Origin: Siminovitchia sp047228825
GTDB taxonomy: Bacteria; Bacillota; Bacilli; Bacillales; Bacillaceae_C
Direction: 5' to 3'
Assembly: GCF_047228825.1 (NCBI RefSeq)
Contig: NZ_JBFEGN010000008.1
Coordinates: forward strand, 24,587 to 88,586
Length of the DNA stretch: 64,000 nt
In this document: in pieces, positions 1 to 8,414 of the stretch
How the letters are laid out: every line of letters begins with the position of its first letter
Numbering within the stretch: the stretch's first letter is position 1
The notes under the pieces: generated by a model
Seen by the model: only the letters and a program-made list of their open reading frames with translations
Database searches by the model: none
What the model was told of the DNA's origin: nothing
Position numbers and translations under genes: made by a program

Positions 1-141
1 TACGCCTGCGGTGCTTAACGCTTCCATATCGCGATGGATCGTCCGTTCTGACACTTCCAGTTTTTCCGCCAATTCTTTCGCCGTCATTTTCCCGTTGTTT
101 TGCAGCAACAGCAAAATGGCGATCAATCGGTCAGCCCTCAT
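1..141 (-). CDS. Helix-turn-helix (YafY/WYL-type) transcriptional regulator, N-terminal part
   Basis: The frame starts at an ATG (139-141, minus strand) and runs off the left edge, so only about 47 residues are visible. They form a DeoR/HTH_11-type winged helix: a hydrophobic first helix (LIAILLLLQ), then KMTAKELAEKLEVSERTIHRD and the start of the wing. This beginning is typical of YafY-like regulators that carry a C-terminal WYL ligand-sensing domain, but that domain lies outside the window. Target and ligand are unknown. It diverges from the truncated SDR gene to its right, which may once have been its target (inference). Confidence 0.75.
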   Translation of the reverse strand, partial: MRADRLIAILLLLQNNGKMTAKELAEKLEVSERTIHRDMEALSTAGV

Positions 142-238
142 CGAAATCCCTCCCATCCTCTTTATTTTATCAATATGAAAACAGATGTCATCTTTAGCTG
201 TCTATAATAAAAAAGAAACCGGAAAGGTGGATGTTTGG

Positions 239-391
239 ATGAAACCTTTGCAAGAAAAAATTGCGGTCGTCGCCGGAGCAACCCGCGGTGTCGGACGGGC
301 CATTGCAGTTTCACTCGGGGAGGCTGGTGCAACAGTCTACTGTACAGGCCGAAGCACGCGTGAAAAGCTTTCCGACATGATTTTATTGTAA
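239..391 (+). pseudogene. Truncated short-chain dehydrogenase/reductase (N-terminal fragment)
   Basis: About 50 residues from the ATG at 239, preceded by GGAAAGGTGG, contain the Rossmann start of an SDR enzyme: KIAVVAGATRGVGRAIA matches the TGxxxGxG nucleotide-binding motif, followed by the beta2 segment ATVYCTGRST. The frame then stops at 391, before the catalytic Ser/Tyr/Lys region, whereas family members have about 250-300 residues. The break is followed directly by the 21-bp tandem repeat at 401-540, suggesting a deletion or insertion at that point. No activity is expected. The original substrate cannot be told from the remnant. Confidence 0.7.
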
Positions 392-400
392 TTTTTGTTT

Positions 401-540
401 ACGATCGTATTTTCAATTCGGATCCTATTTACCTTGTTCCCGGATCGTATTCACTTTACTTACGATCGTATTACCTTCATTCCGGATCGCATTTACCTTG
501 TTTACGATTGTATTTCTTTGTACCGCTCCTATTTCATCTT
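401..540. repeat. Degenerate 21-bp tandem repeat, about seven units
   Basis: GATC-type cores (GATC, GATT or GCTC) fall at 403, 421, 443, 464, 485, 506 and 525, a spacing of 18-22 bp. Units resemble CGGATCGTATTTACCTTGTT, with alternating TACGATCGTATT and CCGGATCGTATT starts. The array begins right after the broken SDR gene. An open frame across it (395-580) looks like a by-product of the repeat and has no recognisable protein character. Confidence 0.65.
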
Positions 541-955
541 GACAGTGGAAAACTTCTTTTTCGGCGGGAAGTTAAAATAGCCTCCCAAACGATGTAATGT
601 CAGTCCGCTCGCAACACCCTCTGTTGTCTGTTACCCACAAGATAAAGCCGGAAAGATTGTCACTAGCCGACATTGTCGAATGAAATTGATTCATAATACG
701 ATAAACTCATAGGCAAAAACAATAAGCTGTGATTGAATTAGAAGCAATCACAACAAATTTTTTCTTGTATCTGCCAAATAAAATTTGAATCGGCCGTTTT
801 TGCGGCCTGTCAAAGGGCATACAAAGAAGCGCCGGAAGTTGCCTATCCTGCTAAAGAAGACGCTGACAATAAGACGGTTGGCGGAACGGCCGGCAAAAAG
901 GGTGGTTAAAAGTTAATCATTTCCTTCATAAAAATATAAAAAGGAGCTGTAGTGT
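541..955. other. Intergenic region upstream of pruA with a small coding-like remnant
   Basis: The left part holds no gene. A weak promoter-like pair (TTGTCG at 673-678, TAATAC at 694-699, 15-bp spacing) may serve pruA but is not convincing. At 781-909 there is a codon-like 43-codon frame (KFESAVFAACQRAY...) ending in TAA; its GC-rich third positions resemble coding DNA, but it has no start codon nearby and no family I recognise. It could be the tail of a deleted gene. Confidence 0.35.
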
Positions 956-2500
956 ATGATTGCTTACAGGCACGAACCATTTACGGACTTTTCAAAAGAA
1001 GAAAACAAAAGAGCGTTTGAAGCGGGGCTGGAGCTGGTGGATAGCTGCCTTGGCCAAGACTACCCCTTGATCATCGGCGGAGAACGTGTCGAGACCGAGG
1101 AGAAAATTATTTCCGTCAATCCGGCGAATAAAGAAGAAGTCGTCGGCCGCGTATCCAAGGCGGACAGGGATCTGGCGGAGCGCGCCATGAACAGTGCCTT
1201 GGAAGCGTTTGAGTCGTGGAAAAAAGTGAAGCCGGAAGTCCGGGCGGACGTCCTTTTTAAAGCTGCGGCCATCATCCGCCGCCGGAAGCACGAATTTTCC
1301 GCCCTTCTCGTAAAAGAAGCCGGAAAACCTTGGAAAGAGGCCGATGCCGATACGGCAGAAGGCATTGACTTCATGGAATATTACGGACGGCAAATGCTGG
1401 AGATCAGGGACGGCAAAAAAGTGGAAAGCCGCCCGGGGGAATATAACCGCTATGATTACATCCCGCTTGGCGTCGGCGTCGTCATATCCCCGTGGAACTT
1501 TGCGTTTGCGATCATGGCGGGGACAACAGTTGCCTCCATTGTCAGCGGAAATACGGTTCTGTTAAAACCGGCTTCCACTACCCCTGTCGTTGCGGCCAAG
1601 TTCGTGGAAGTGTTGGAGGAAGCGGGCTTGCCAAAAGGCGTGGTCAACTACATCCCGGGAAGCGGCGCGGAAGTGGGCGATTATCTCGTCGACCATCCGA
1701 AAACCCGGTTCATCAGCTTTACGGGTTCACGGGAAGTCGGCACACGGATTTACGAGCGGGCCGCCATCGTCAACGAAGGGCAAATCTGGCTGAAGCGCGT
1801 CATCGCCGAGATGGGCGGAAAGGACACGATTGTGGTCGATAAAGAAGCGGATCTCGAACTGGCTGCCCAGTCGATCGTCCAATCGGCATTCGGCTTTTCC
1901 GGACAAAAATGTTCTGCCTGCTCCCGAGCCGTTATCGTAGAAGACGTGTATGATGAAGTACTTGAGAGGGCCGTGGCGCTCACAAAAGAATTGACAGTCG
2001 GCGACCCGGCAAACCCGGAAAACTTTATGGGGCCGGTGAACGATCAAAACGCGTTCGATAAAATCATGAAATACATTGAAATCGGCAAAACGGAAGGTGA
2101 ACTGATGGTTGGCGGTGCAGGCGACGATTCCAAAGGATATTTCATCCAGCCGACAATCTTTGCCGGCCTGGACCCGAAAGCCCGCCTCATGCAGGAAGAA
2201 ATCTTCGGGCCGGTCGTGGCTTTTTCCAAAGCGAAAGACTTCACGCATGCCCTGGAAATCGCCAACAACACGGAATACGGACTGACGGGGGCCGTCATTT
2301 CCAACAACCGCAAGCATCTTGAGCAGGCACGTGAAGATTTTCATGTCGGCAATTTGTATTTCAACCGCGGCTGCACGGGAGCGATTGTCGGCTACCAGCC
2401 ATTCGGAGGATTCAACATGTCGGGAACCGACTCAAAAGCGGGCGGCCCGGACTACCTGCTGCTTCACATGCAGGCGAAGACAACGTCAGAGATGCTGTAA
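956..2500 (+). CDS. pruA: L-glutamate gamma-semialdehyde (1-pyrroline-5-carboxylate) dehydrogenase
   Basis: This is the second step of proline breakdown: NAD-dependent oxidation of glutamate semialdehyde (in equilibrium with P5C) to glutamate, in the cytoplasm. The 514 residues match the usual length of about 515 of the Bacillus RocA/PutC group. Visible ALDH features are PWNFAFAI, FTGSREVG, general-base Glu285 in EMGGKD, nucleophile Cys319 in GQKCSACSR, EEIFGPV and the C-terminal PFGGFNMSGT. The ATG has AAAAGGAG upstream at good spacing. It is followed by a putP remnant, a putR-like activator and putB, so it belongs to a put locus; putC would be an equally fitting symbol. Confidence 0.95.
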   Translation: MIAYRHEPFTDFSKEENKRAFEAGLELVDSCLGQDYPLIIGGERVETEEKIISVNPANKEEVVGRVSKADRDLAERAMNSALEAFESWKKVKPEVRADVLFKAAAIIRRRKHEFSALLVKEAGKPWKEADADTAEGIDFMEYYGRQMLEIRDGKKVESRPGEYNRYDYIPLGVGVVISPWNFAFAIMAGTTVASIVSGNTVLLKPASTTPVVAAKFVEVLEEAGLPKGVVNYIPGSGAEVGDYLVDHPKTRFISFTGSREVGTRIYERAAIVNEGQIWLKRVIAEMGGKDTIVVDKEADLELAAQSIVQSAFGFSGQKCSACSRAVIVEDVYDEVLERAVALTKELTVGDPANPENFMGPVNDQNAFDKIMKYIEIGKTEGELMVGGAGDDSKGYFIQPTIFAGLDPKARLMQEEIFGPVVAFSKAKDFTHALEIANNTEYGLTGAVISNNRKHLEQAREDFHVGNLYFNRGCTGAIVGYQPFGGFNMSGTDSKAGGPDYLLLHMQAKTTSEML

Positions 2501-2505
2501 AAATA

Positions 2506-2540
2506 AGAAAAGCGCTGCGCTTCTTTCTTGTTTTTAAAGA
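2506..2540 (+). terminator. Weak terminator-like hairpin after pruA
   Basis: An imperfect AGAAAAGCG/CGCTTCTT stem is followed by TTCTTGTTTTT just after the pruA stop codon. The stem is short, so termination may be partial. Confidence 0.4.
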
Positions 2541-2598
2541 AAGCATAAGTTTTTTTAGGCTTTAACACTTTGGACAAAGACCTTAGTTGTCTAGCTCC

Positions 2599-2865
2599 AA
2601 GTCCGGGTTTGGTGCCTCATTCGGCCCGATCGTCGTTTTAAGCTTGTACTGGAGAAAGCTGACGAACTGGGGAGCCATTGCCGGGATGATTTCCGGTGCC
2701 GTTACAGTCCTTGTTTGGCAAAGATTGGACTTTGAGCTATATGAAATTGTACCAGGTTTTCTGATCAACCTGATCGTAGCTGTCATTGTCAGCCGCCTCA
2801 CCTATAAACATAACGAAGAAATTGAAAAAGAATTTGATGAGAGCCTGAGGTTGCTCAAGGAATAG
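2599..2865 (+). pseudogene. putP: Sodium/proline symporter PutP, C-terminal remnant
   Basis: The open frame from about 2599 gives the C-terminal end of a PutP-type sodium:proline symporter of the SSS family: GFGASFGPIVVLSLYWR, then GAIAGMISGAVTVLVW, YEIVPGFLINLIVAVIV and a charged tail. PutP proteins have about 490 residues; only the last 85-90 remain, with no start of their own. The break falls beside GTCTAGCTCCA, a short sequence I recall as common in Bacillus intergenic repeats, so deletion through a repeat is likely (inference). Proline uptake must come from another carrier, possibly the AGCS or BrnQ proteins elsewhere in the window. Confidence 0.85.
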
Positions 2866-2871
2866 AAACTT

Positions 2872-2906
2872 CAGCCGGGGATTGCCGATCCCCGGCTTTT
2901 TTATTT
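2872..2906 (+). terminator. Rho-independent terminator after the putP remnant
   Basis: AGCCGGGGAT and ATCCCCGGCT form a strong stem with a short loop, followed by TTTTTATTTTT. It still ends the pruA-putP transcription unit. Confidence 0.85.
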
Positions 2907-2970
2907 TTCAGTATGAAAGTGTGATAAAATTTAAATAAACGCATTCAAACAGGGATAGGGGGGGATCTTG

Positions 2971-4209
2971 ATGGAGGGTCTGTTGGAAAAAGTCCTTACG
3001 CTGACCAATATAGACGAAATCACCGAAGTGATCAGCGCATACTTGAAAAAGCCTGTCGTCATTGAAGATGACCAATTTTCATTACTGGCTTACAGTTCTT
3101 TTTATATTGAACAATTTGATGAAGCCAACAAGCAAACGATTTTTTCAAAACGGTGGACTATTTCAATATTGGAAATGTTTATGGACAGGGGAATTGTTGA
3201 TCAGTTAAAAAGCGACCCCAAACCGTTTCGGGTGGAACAAATAAAAGAAATCGGCCTGAACCAACGTGTCGTTGTGAGCGCAAAATATAAAGACCATATT
3301 TTAGGCTATATATGGATCCAAGAGACCGACGGGACGCTGACGGATATTGAACTCGATTTTATCCATGAAGTCTCGCATCATGTCGGCAAAATCCTCTATC
3401 AAAAAAAGCAGCTAAAACTGAAAAAAGATCAGGAAAAAAACAGCCTGTATAAAAAAATAATGGAAGATGAATTTCATACGGAGGCCCAGGTCAAGTGGGA
3501 AGCGGCCAATATCAATATGTCGATTCCGGCTTCCTATATTATCAACGTTTTTACCGTAGGGCAATCAAGTGAAGAAATTTTTGGAGAATTATTGGAGAAG
3601 GTTGGTCTTTTTTCAAATGCCATTAAACTGCCTGCCCACCTTTTTATCGATCAATTGAAAGTTGTTGTCATGATCGGAAGCAACCTGTCACCCCCGGGAG
3701 AACTCGTTGAAAGCGCCAACGAACTTACTTCTACGGTGTTAAGCCAATTCAGTAAAAACCAATTATATTCCGGAATCAGCAACGAACGCTCCTCCATTCT
3801 GCAGTTGAAAAAAAGCTATATGGAAGCAATGGAAGTCATTAAGGCCGCCAAATTTATCGGACTGGACACCCTCCCCTCCTTTGAATATAAAAAGCTTGGG
3901 CTGTTCCGCTACTTGGAAACCATTTCTCAATACCAGGCAAAAATGAATTATGTAAATGAAGATTTGCTCAAACTGAAGCAAAAAGACAAAGAAGACCAAT
4001 CGAGCCTGCTTCATACGTTGGAAGTCTACCTGTTGCAAAATTGCCGCTTAAAGCCTACGGCGGAAAAACTGTTTATCCACACAAACACGCTCAAATACCG
4101 TCTGAACCAAATTACCGAATTAACGTCCATCACCTTTGATGACTTTCAGACAAACTGTCAGACGTATATCGATTTGCAGATATTAAAAGCCGACGGGAAC
4201 GCCGATTAA
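2971..4209 (+). CDS. putR: PucR-family transcriptional activator, PutR-like
   Basis: This is a 412-residue regulator. The N-terminal half resembles a GAF-like sensing region (VVIEDDQFSLLAYSS, VVVSAKYKDHILGYIWIQE). The C-terminal end is the PucR/CdaR helix-turn-helix: TLEVYLLQNCRLKPTAEKLFIHTNTLKYRLNQI. In Bacillus subtilis, PutR of this type activates putBCP in response to proline; the location between pruA/putP and putB fits that role. The ATG at 2971 is preferred over the in-frame TTG at 2968, because a GGGGGGAT Shine-Dalgarno lies at correct distance. The functional name rests mainly on context and length. Confidence 0.8.
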   Translation: MEGLLEKVLTLTNIDEITEVISAYLKKPVVIEDDQFSLLAYSSFYIEQFDEANKQTIFSKRWTISILEMFMDRGIVDQLKSDPKPFRVEQIKEIGLNQRVVVSAKYKDHILGYIWIQETDGTLTDIELDFIHEVSHHVGKILYQKKQLKLKKDQEKNSLYKKIMEDEFHTEAQVKWEAANINMSIPASYIINVFTVGQSSEEIFGELLEKVGLFSNAIKLPAHLFIDQLKVVVMIGSNLSPPGELVESANELTSTVLSQFSKNQLYSGISNERSSILQLKKSYMEAMEVIKAAKFIGLDTLPSFEYKKLGLFRYLETISQYQAKMNYVNEDLLKLKQKDKEDQSSLLHTLEVYLLQNCRLKPTAEKLFIHTNTLKYRLNQITELTSITFDDFQTNCQTYIDLQILKADGNAD

Positions 4210-4210
4210 A

Positions 4211-4228
4211 GGGGCTGTTGCAGGCCCC
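4211..4228 (+). terminator. Short GC-rich hairpin after putR
   Basis: GGGGC/GCCCC stem directly after the putR stop. It has no clear T-run (TCTATTGTTC follows), so it is at most a weak terminator. Confidence 0.4.
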
Positions 4229-4241
4229 TCTATTGTTCATT

Positions 4242-4292
4242 CCCCACTTACCAGCTAGCACCGCTTTAAGTGGGGGGACTTCTTTTAGAAGT
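4242..4292. mobile_element. Orphan IS200/IS605-like end: two adjacent hairpins
   Basis: CCCCACTTA (4242-4250) pairs with TAAGTGGGG (4267-4275), enclosing a smaller AGC/GCT stem, and is followed at once by a second hairpin ACTTCT-TTT-AGAAGT (4278-4292). This double subterminal hairpin resembles ends of IS200/IS605 (TnpB-bearing) elements in Bacillaceae as I remember them. No tnpA or tnpB frame is present nearby, so it would be a remnant or a small non-autonomous copy. It could also be an unrelated structured RNA. Confidence 0.45.
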
Positions 4293-4557
4293 GCGTTAAA
4301 TTTTACATAAAATCCGGTCGCATTTTTATGTATTTCTGTCCAGTAAGAACTTGCACTATAGCTAAAAAGCGGACCAAACCTGCTTGTAAGTAACCGACAA
4401 CAGAAATGGACTTTTCTCGTTTCTTTACGACAATGATAAATAACTGAGAGAAATTTATAATAAATATAGGGTTGCTTTTTGAAAATGATATGAGTCCCCG
4501 TTGAAAAATTGAAGGGGTTTTCATGATTATATCACCAAGTAAAGGAGTGCGGGAACC
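4293..4557. other. Intergenic region between IS-like end and putB
   Basis: No convincing gene. A 73-codon minus-strand frame exists but has no recognisable domain. Just before putB, CCCC and GGGG arms (about 4496-4517) flank a T-rich stretch. The ribosome binding site for putB, AAGGAGTG, lies about 10 bases before its ATG. Confidence 0.4.
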
Positions 4558-5547
4558 ATGGGACTAACCAGGGATTTTTTTATCATGCTTTCTCAAAACA
4601 AAGCTTTGAATAATACTGCGAAAAGATGGGGCCTAAAACTGGGGGCCCAATCAGTTGTAGCCGGAACCAATATAGAAGAAATGATTGAAAGTGTAAAAAA
4701 ACTAAATGCACAGGGTATTGCGGCAACAGTCGATAATTTGGGAGAATTTGTTTTTGACAGGGAAGAGGCAATAAAAGCAAAAAAACAAATTCTGGCGGTC
4801 ATCCAAGCGATTCATGACCACAATGTGGATGCCCATATTTCCTTGAAGCCCACCCAGCTTGGTCTGGATATCAGCTACGATTTTTGCCTTGAAAATTTAA
4901 GGGAAATCATCGCCAAGGCCAATGAATACAATATTTTTATCAATTTCGATACGGAAGATTACAGCCATTTGCAGCCGACATTTGATTTGATTGACGAATT
5001 GTCCAAAGAATTCAGCAATATCGGCACGGTCATTCAGGCTTATTTTTACCACGCCATGAGTAACCTTGAAAAATATAAAGATTTTCGTTTAAGAATTGTC
5101 AAAGGGGCATATAAAGAGCCGGAACATCTCGCCTTTCAAGACAAAAAGGATATTGACGAAAACTTTATCAAACTCATAGAATACCATTTACTCAACGGGA
5201 AATTTACATCCATCGCGACACATGATCACAACGTGATCAACCACGTGAAGCAATTTGTAAAACAGCACGACATTCCAAGGGATAAATTTGAATTTCAAAT
5301 GCTTTACGGGTTCAGAAAAGACCTGCAGCTTCAGCTTGTAAAAGAAGGTTATAACTTCTGCACATACGTCCCATTTGGTCATGATTGGTTTGGCTACTTT
5401 ATGCGCCGCCTGGCCGAACGCCCGCAAAACCTCGCACTCATCGGCAAGCAAGTTTTCAACAAGAAAACAAACACAGCGATCGGAGCAGGTGCTTTGGCCC
5501 TACTTCTGCTTCGTGCCAATAAAAAGAGAAGACATAAGAGAAAGTGA
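4558..5547 (+). CDS. putB: Proline dehydrogenase (PutB/ProDH family)
   Basis: This FAD-dependent enzyme oxidises L-proline to 1-pyrroline-5-carboxylate, passing electrons to the respiratory chain at the inner face of the membrane. The 329 residues form a single ProDH barrel like other monofunctional Gram-positive enzymes. Visible features are DNLGEF near the start, HISLKPTQLGL, FDTEDY, RIVKGAYKEP, IATHDHN, EFQMLYGFR, VPFGHDWFGYFMRRLAERPQN (proline/FAD site with paired Arg). About 25 basic or hydrophobic residues after the last motif (GAGALALLLLRANKKRRHKRK) extend beyond the usual end and could be a membrane-associating tail. It supplies P5C to PruA. Confidence 0.93.
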   Translation: MGLTRDFFIMLSQNKALNNTAKRWGLKLGAQSVVAGTNIEEMIESVKKLNAQGIAATVDNLGEFVFDREEAIKAKKQILAVIQAIHDHNVDAHISLKPTQLGLDISYDFCLENLREIIAKANEYNIFINFDTEDYSHLQPTFDLIDELSKEFSNIGTVIQAYFYHAMSNLEKYKDFRLRIVKGAYKEPEHLAFQDKKDIDENFIKLIEYHLLNGKFTSIATHDHNVINHVKQFVKQHDIPRDKFEFQMLYGFRKDLQLQLVKEGYNFCTYVPFGHDWFGYFMRRLAERPQNLALIGKQVFNKKTNTAIGAGALALLLLRANKKRRHKRK

Positions 5548-5580
5548 TCATGCATTTCACAATGCCATAAATGAAATAAA

Positions 5581-5626
5581 GGCTACCTAGATTTAATATG
5601 CTCTAAATTCTAGGTAGCCCTTATAT
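5581..5626 (+). terminator. Terminator after putB
   Basis: GGCTACCTAGA and TCTAGGTAGCC form an 11-bp perfect stem, extended inward by ATTTA/TAAAT pairs and followed by TTATATTT. It separates putB from the convergent permease gene. Confidence 0.85.
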
Positions 5627-5758
5627 TTAATGAAACCATTTATCAAAAGACAGCGCTTGATTTTTTTCCCAACAGAAGCGCGGAAACCGATGCAGATTAT
5701 CTTCTCTACTCATCACACTTATCTATTGAGTGATAGCGAATTCGAGTTCTACAAATGA

Positions 5759-7090
5759 TTAAGCCGCTTGATTATTCGTATCCGATCGAATCGCATGAAT
5801 CAAGTAGTAAATGAGCGCTGCAATGATGGCTCCATTAACTGCCGGTATAAAAAATGGGATGAAATACGCACCAAGACCTCCTATAAACCACGACAAAATC
5901 CCCGGCCAATAAAAACCTTGCTTGCGATTTAAAGTCTGTTTTGAAACAAAGAAATATTCGCTGATCATAACACCGGCTGCAGGAGCTACAAATGAAGCAA
6001 GAATCCCTAAAAATCCGATAAAATACTGCATAATTCCCAACAATGATAATATTGTTCCTACAACTGCGGCAATGAGGGTCCACCAAAACCTGCTCCACCC
6101 AAATACCTTTGTGAGGGCAAGGCCTGCACTATAAGATGATGTAATATTGGTAGACCATTGCATCACAATGACTAAGGCTAAAGAAATCAACGGAAGGCCC
6201 AATACTTTCATGACTTCTGCAATATTCCATGGTTCATTCACATTTTCTATTGACGTCGCGGAGATGCCCATCATGACAGCTACAATCGTTAAAATAAGAA
6301 GAGGCGGAAAATTCCCTGCAATTCCAGCATAAGATACATGGGACAGCTTGTTTTTCGTCCACCGCGTGTAGTCAGCCGTAAAGGTAGCACCTACCACCAT
6401 GCTGCCCACCATTAAGTTGCCCCCCCAAACTATTGATTGGCTAGTTGCTGGCTCATAATTTAAAAGGCCTTCTAAACCCGTCATATTCATTACTCTAGTA
6501 AAACCATAAATTGTGATGATTAAGATGGCCGGAATTGCCAAGTAGTCTAACCATGCCATACTTACTACGCCAAACATCGCTGGCAAACAAAAAAGAATTC
6601 CTAAAAAAATCATGAGCCAAGGAGTCAAAGCTTGATTTCCACCAAATACTTCAGTTAATGCATCCGCAGCAATTGAAACTTGAACTCCATACCAGCCCAC
6701 ACAAGGGATGATCGTTACGATAAAAGCTGTGGCGATATTTGATCCTTTAGATCCGAATGCCGCCTCACCCACTATATAAGTGTTAAAGCCTTCGCGGGCA
6801 CCGATATATCCTGTAGGTATAAAGAATAAAAATACCAAAATTGCTGTTCCTAAAACTGCTGCCATAATTGACTGCATCAGTGTCAACCCGGAAATTAACG
6901 CACCTCCAGTTGCAAAAGCGGAAAGAGATGCTGTCATACCGAAATAAATGGCAGCTATTCCTAACCAACTTTTTCTTTTTTCAGGTGGAACAGGAGATTG
7001 TGCGTATTTGCCTTCTTCTTGATTAATGTCATATTGGGCGGATTCATTGGTAGCATTATTGCCTACAATATCTTTTAATTGATTTGCCAT
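5759..7090 (-). CDS. NCS1-family (CodB-like) purine/pyrimidine/hydantoin permease
   Basis: The 443-residue, about 12-helix membrane protein resembles cytosine permease CodB and other nucleobase:cation symporters-1. Features: long hydrophilic N-terminus, then SWLGIAAIYFGMTASLSAFATGGAL, GREG-type loop (GAREGFNTYIVGEAAFG), FTADYTRWTKNK after helix 6, and FVSKQTLNRKQGFYW near the end. Family substrates include cytosine, allantoin and hydantoins. The gene has GGAGG upstream of ATG and lies just downstream of the DUF917/HyuA cluster, separated by a terminator-like hairpin at 7171-7217. It probably imports the cluster's cyclic substrate (inference). Confidence 0.85.
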   Translation of the reverse strand: MANQLKDIVGNNATNESAQYDINQEEGKYAQSPVPPEKRKSWLGIAAIYFGMTASLSAFATGGALISGLTLMQSIMAAVLGTAILVFLFFIPTGYIGAREGFNTYIVGEAAFGSKGSNIATAFIVTIIPCVGWYGVQVSIAADALTEVFGGNQALTPWLMIFLGILFCLPAMFGVVSMAWLDYLAIPAILIITIYGFTRVMNMTGLEGLLNYEPATSQSIVWGGNLMVGSMVVGATFTADYTRWTKNKLSHVSYAGIAGNFPPLLILTIVAVMMGISATSIENVNEPWNIAEVMKVLGLPLISLALVIVMQWSTNITSSYSAGLALTKVFGWSRFWWTLIAAVVGTILSLLGIMQYFIGFLGILASFVAPAAGVMISEYFFVSKQTLNRKQGFYWPGILSWFIGGLGAYFIPFFIPAVNGAIIAALIYYLIHAIRSDTNNQAA

Positions 7091-7170
7091 GTTAAGTCCT
7101 CCCTCTTATCCTCCGAATTTTCCAGGATATTCTGTAATAATTTGCATTTCCTTTTGAAACGATAAAAAAA

Positions 7171-7217
7171 GGGTTGGTAAAGGACCGTTAACGTTTTTGT
7201 ATGCTATATACCAACCC
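7171..7217 (-). terminator. Terminator or attenuator between the DUF917 operon and the permease gene
   Basis: On the minus strand GGGTTGGTA pairs with TACCAACCC around a 29-base loop and is followed by a TTTTTTTATC tract. It follows the last DUF917 gene and precedes the permease, so permease expression may depend on read-through. Confidence 0.75.
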
Positions 7218-7246
7218 GCTCAATAAAAAATAAAATTAGTACCTTC

Positions 7247-8407
7247 TTAATTGTCACCAAATAAATTTAATGATTCTAGAGAATGATAATCTTCATCAAT
7301 TCCAAATGCTCGGGGACCACATACTTCAATACCTTTTTCCGTAGTCATTTTTTCATCTGCCGGAATCAAAAGGACGTATCCTCTATAACCGTATTTAATA
7401 ATATCTGTTCTTAATGCTTGACCAGTTTCAGGATCCATTAAAATAATTAAATCTGGAGGCAATGAACGGGTTTTGCCATCAATGGTTAAGTGCAGCCATT
7501 CGTTTTGGAACATTATTTTCGCAGTGGATCCCTTATAAGAGTCGATGCCTTCCATGACGATCGTTCCTGATGAGAAACCACTTGTCACTTCAGATCCAAA
7601 GTCCCTATTTAAATCCACGACTTTCCCTTTAAACACTAGATTCCCGTTCATATACTTGGCTACTTCATTCACAGGCTCAATATTATTCTCGCGGTATTTC
7701 CGTACAATTTGACCGATGGTTCTTGCCTGAGTCACAGTTCGATGGATAGAGGTTCTTTTCATATCTTTTCCTGTCATTGGGTAACAGGAAATCCACGATA
7801 TTCCTCCATATGCCATGGCTGCGCTTCGGATAATTCTCTCTGCTAGTTGTCCATCAGCGGAATCAACTAAGCAAACTTCTTCTTTCTCATTTGTTGCAGC
7901 TACAGGTGTCGGACTTACGCCCCCAATGTAAAAAGAGGTCATCTGAAGTTCTGGGAATGCTCTTCCCATACCATCCGCATCAATGACAGGTATTCCTAAG
8001 GCTCCTGCTACAGCCATCGGGATCGTCATATTAACTCCACCAGCTTCCGCGGGAATAATTGCGTTTACCTTCTTATCTAAAAAATTAGAAACGGTATCCA
8101 AGCTTTTGAAGATTTCTTTTCCACCTGGCGGCTTTTCGGTCAGAACGAGAGGAGCACCTAAACATCCCACACTCGTAATTAGTTCATCATCCGGAATATC
8201 TAGCGGATCGATCAAAACGATGTCATTGCTATTTTTAATCATTCGCTGTGCCCAGAGAAATCCAATATCAGGATCCCCGCCGCCTCCGGTAGCCAGAAGT
8301 GTTGAACCGACCGTTATATCCTCTAAGTCTTCCATCGTGATCACTGTATAATGTTTAACGTTCCATTTCTCCAGCAAATCGTATACAGAACCAGACAATG
8401 AATCCAC
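7247..8407 (-). CDS. S-methyl-thiohydantoin-desulfurase-like protein (DUF917), copy 2
   Basis: This 386-residue cytoplasmic protein belongs to the family formerly called DUF917 (S-Me-THD N- and C-terminal domains). Typical motifs: ITVGSTLLATGGGGDPDIG near residue 35, SVGCLGAPLVLTEKPP, AEAGGVNMTIPMAVA, IDADGMGRAFPE, SAAMAYGGISW, PLTGKD-like CYPMTGKD, VDLNRDFGSEVTSGFSSGTIVMEG, GYRGYVLLIPADEKM and CGPRAFG. In other bacteria such proteins remove sulfur from thiohydantoins formed from ergothioneine, or accompany HyuA proteins. It parallels the gene at 9817-10983 along its whole length. Two unequal copies in one operon suggest a hetero-oligomer or two related substrates (inference). Confidence 0.85.
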   Translation of the reverse strand: MDSLSGSVYDLLEKWNVKHYTVITMEDLEDITVGSTLLATGGGGDPDIGFLWAQRMIKNSNDIVLIDPLDIPDDELITSVGCLGAPLVLTEKPPGGKEIFKSLDTVSNFLDKKVNAIIPAEAGGVNMTIPMAVAGALGIPVIDADGMGRAFPELQMTSFYIGGVSPTPVAATNEKEEVCLVDSADGQLAERIIRSAAMAYGGISWISCYPMTGKDMKRTSIHRTVTQARTIGQIVRKYRENNIEPVNEVAKYMNGNLVFKGKVVDLNRDFGSEVTSGFSSGTIVMEGIDSYKGSTAKIMFQNEWLHLTIDGKTRSLPPDLIILMDPETGQALRTDIIKYGYRGYVLLIPADEKMTTEKGIEVCGPRAFGIDEDYHSLESLNLFGDN

Positions 8408-8414
8408 CTCATTC

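Noticed and set aside
401..540. CRISPR-like array
   Set aside because: Units are contiguous, degenerate and lack spacers; no cas gene is present.
395..580. Open frame of 61 codons on the plus strand
   Set aside because: It lies almost wholly inside the 21-bp tandem array and its residues are periodic (DRI...YDRI...PDRI), so it is a repeat by-product.
4303..4524. 73-codon minus-strand frame next to the IS605-like end
   Set aside because: No similarity to TnpA or TnpB that I can see, and no ribosome binding site.
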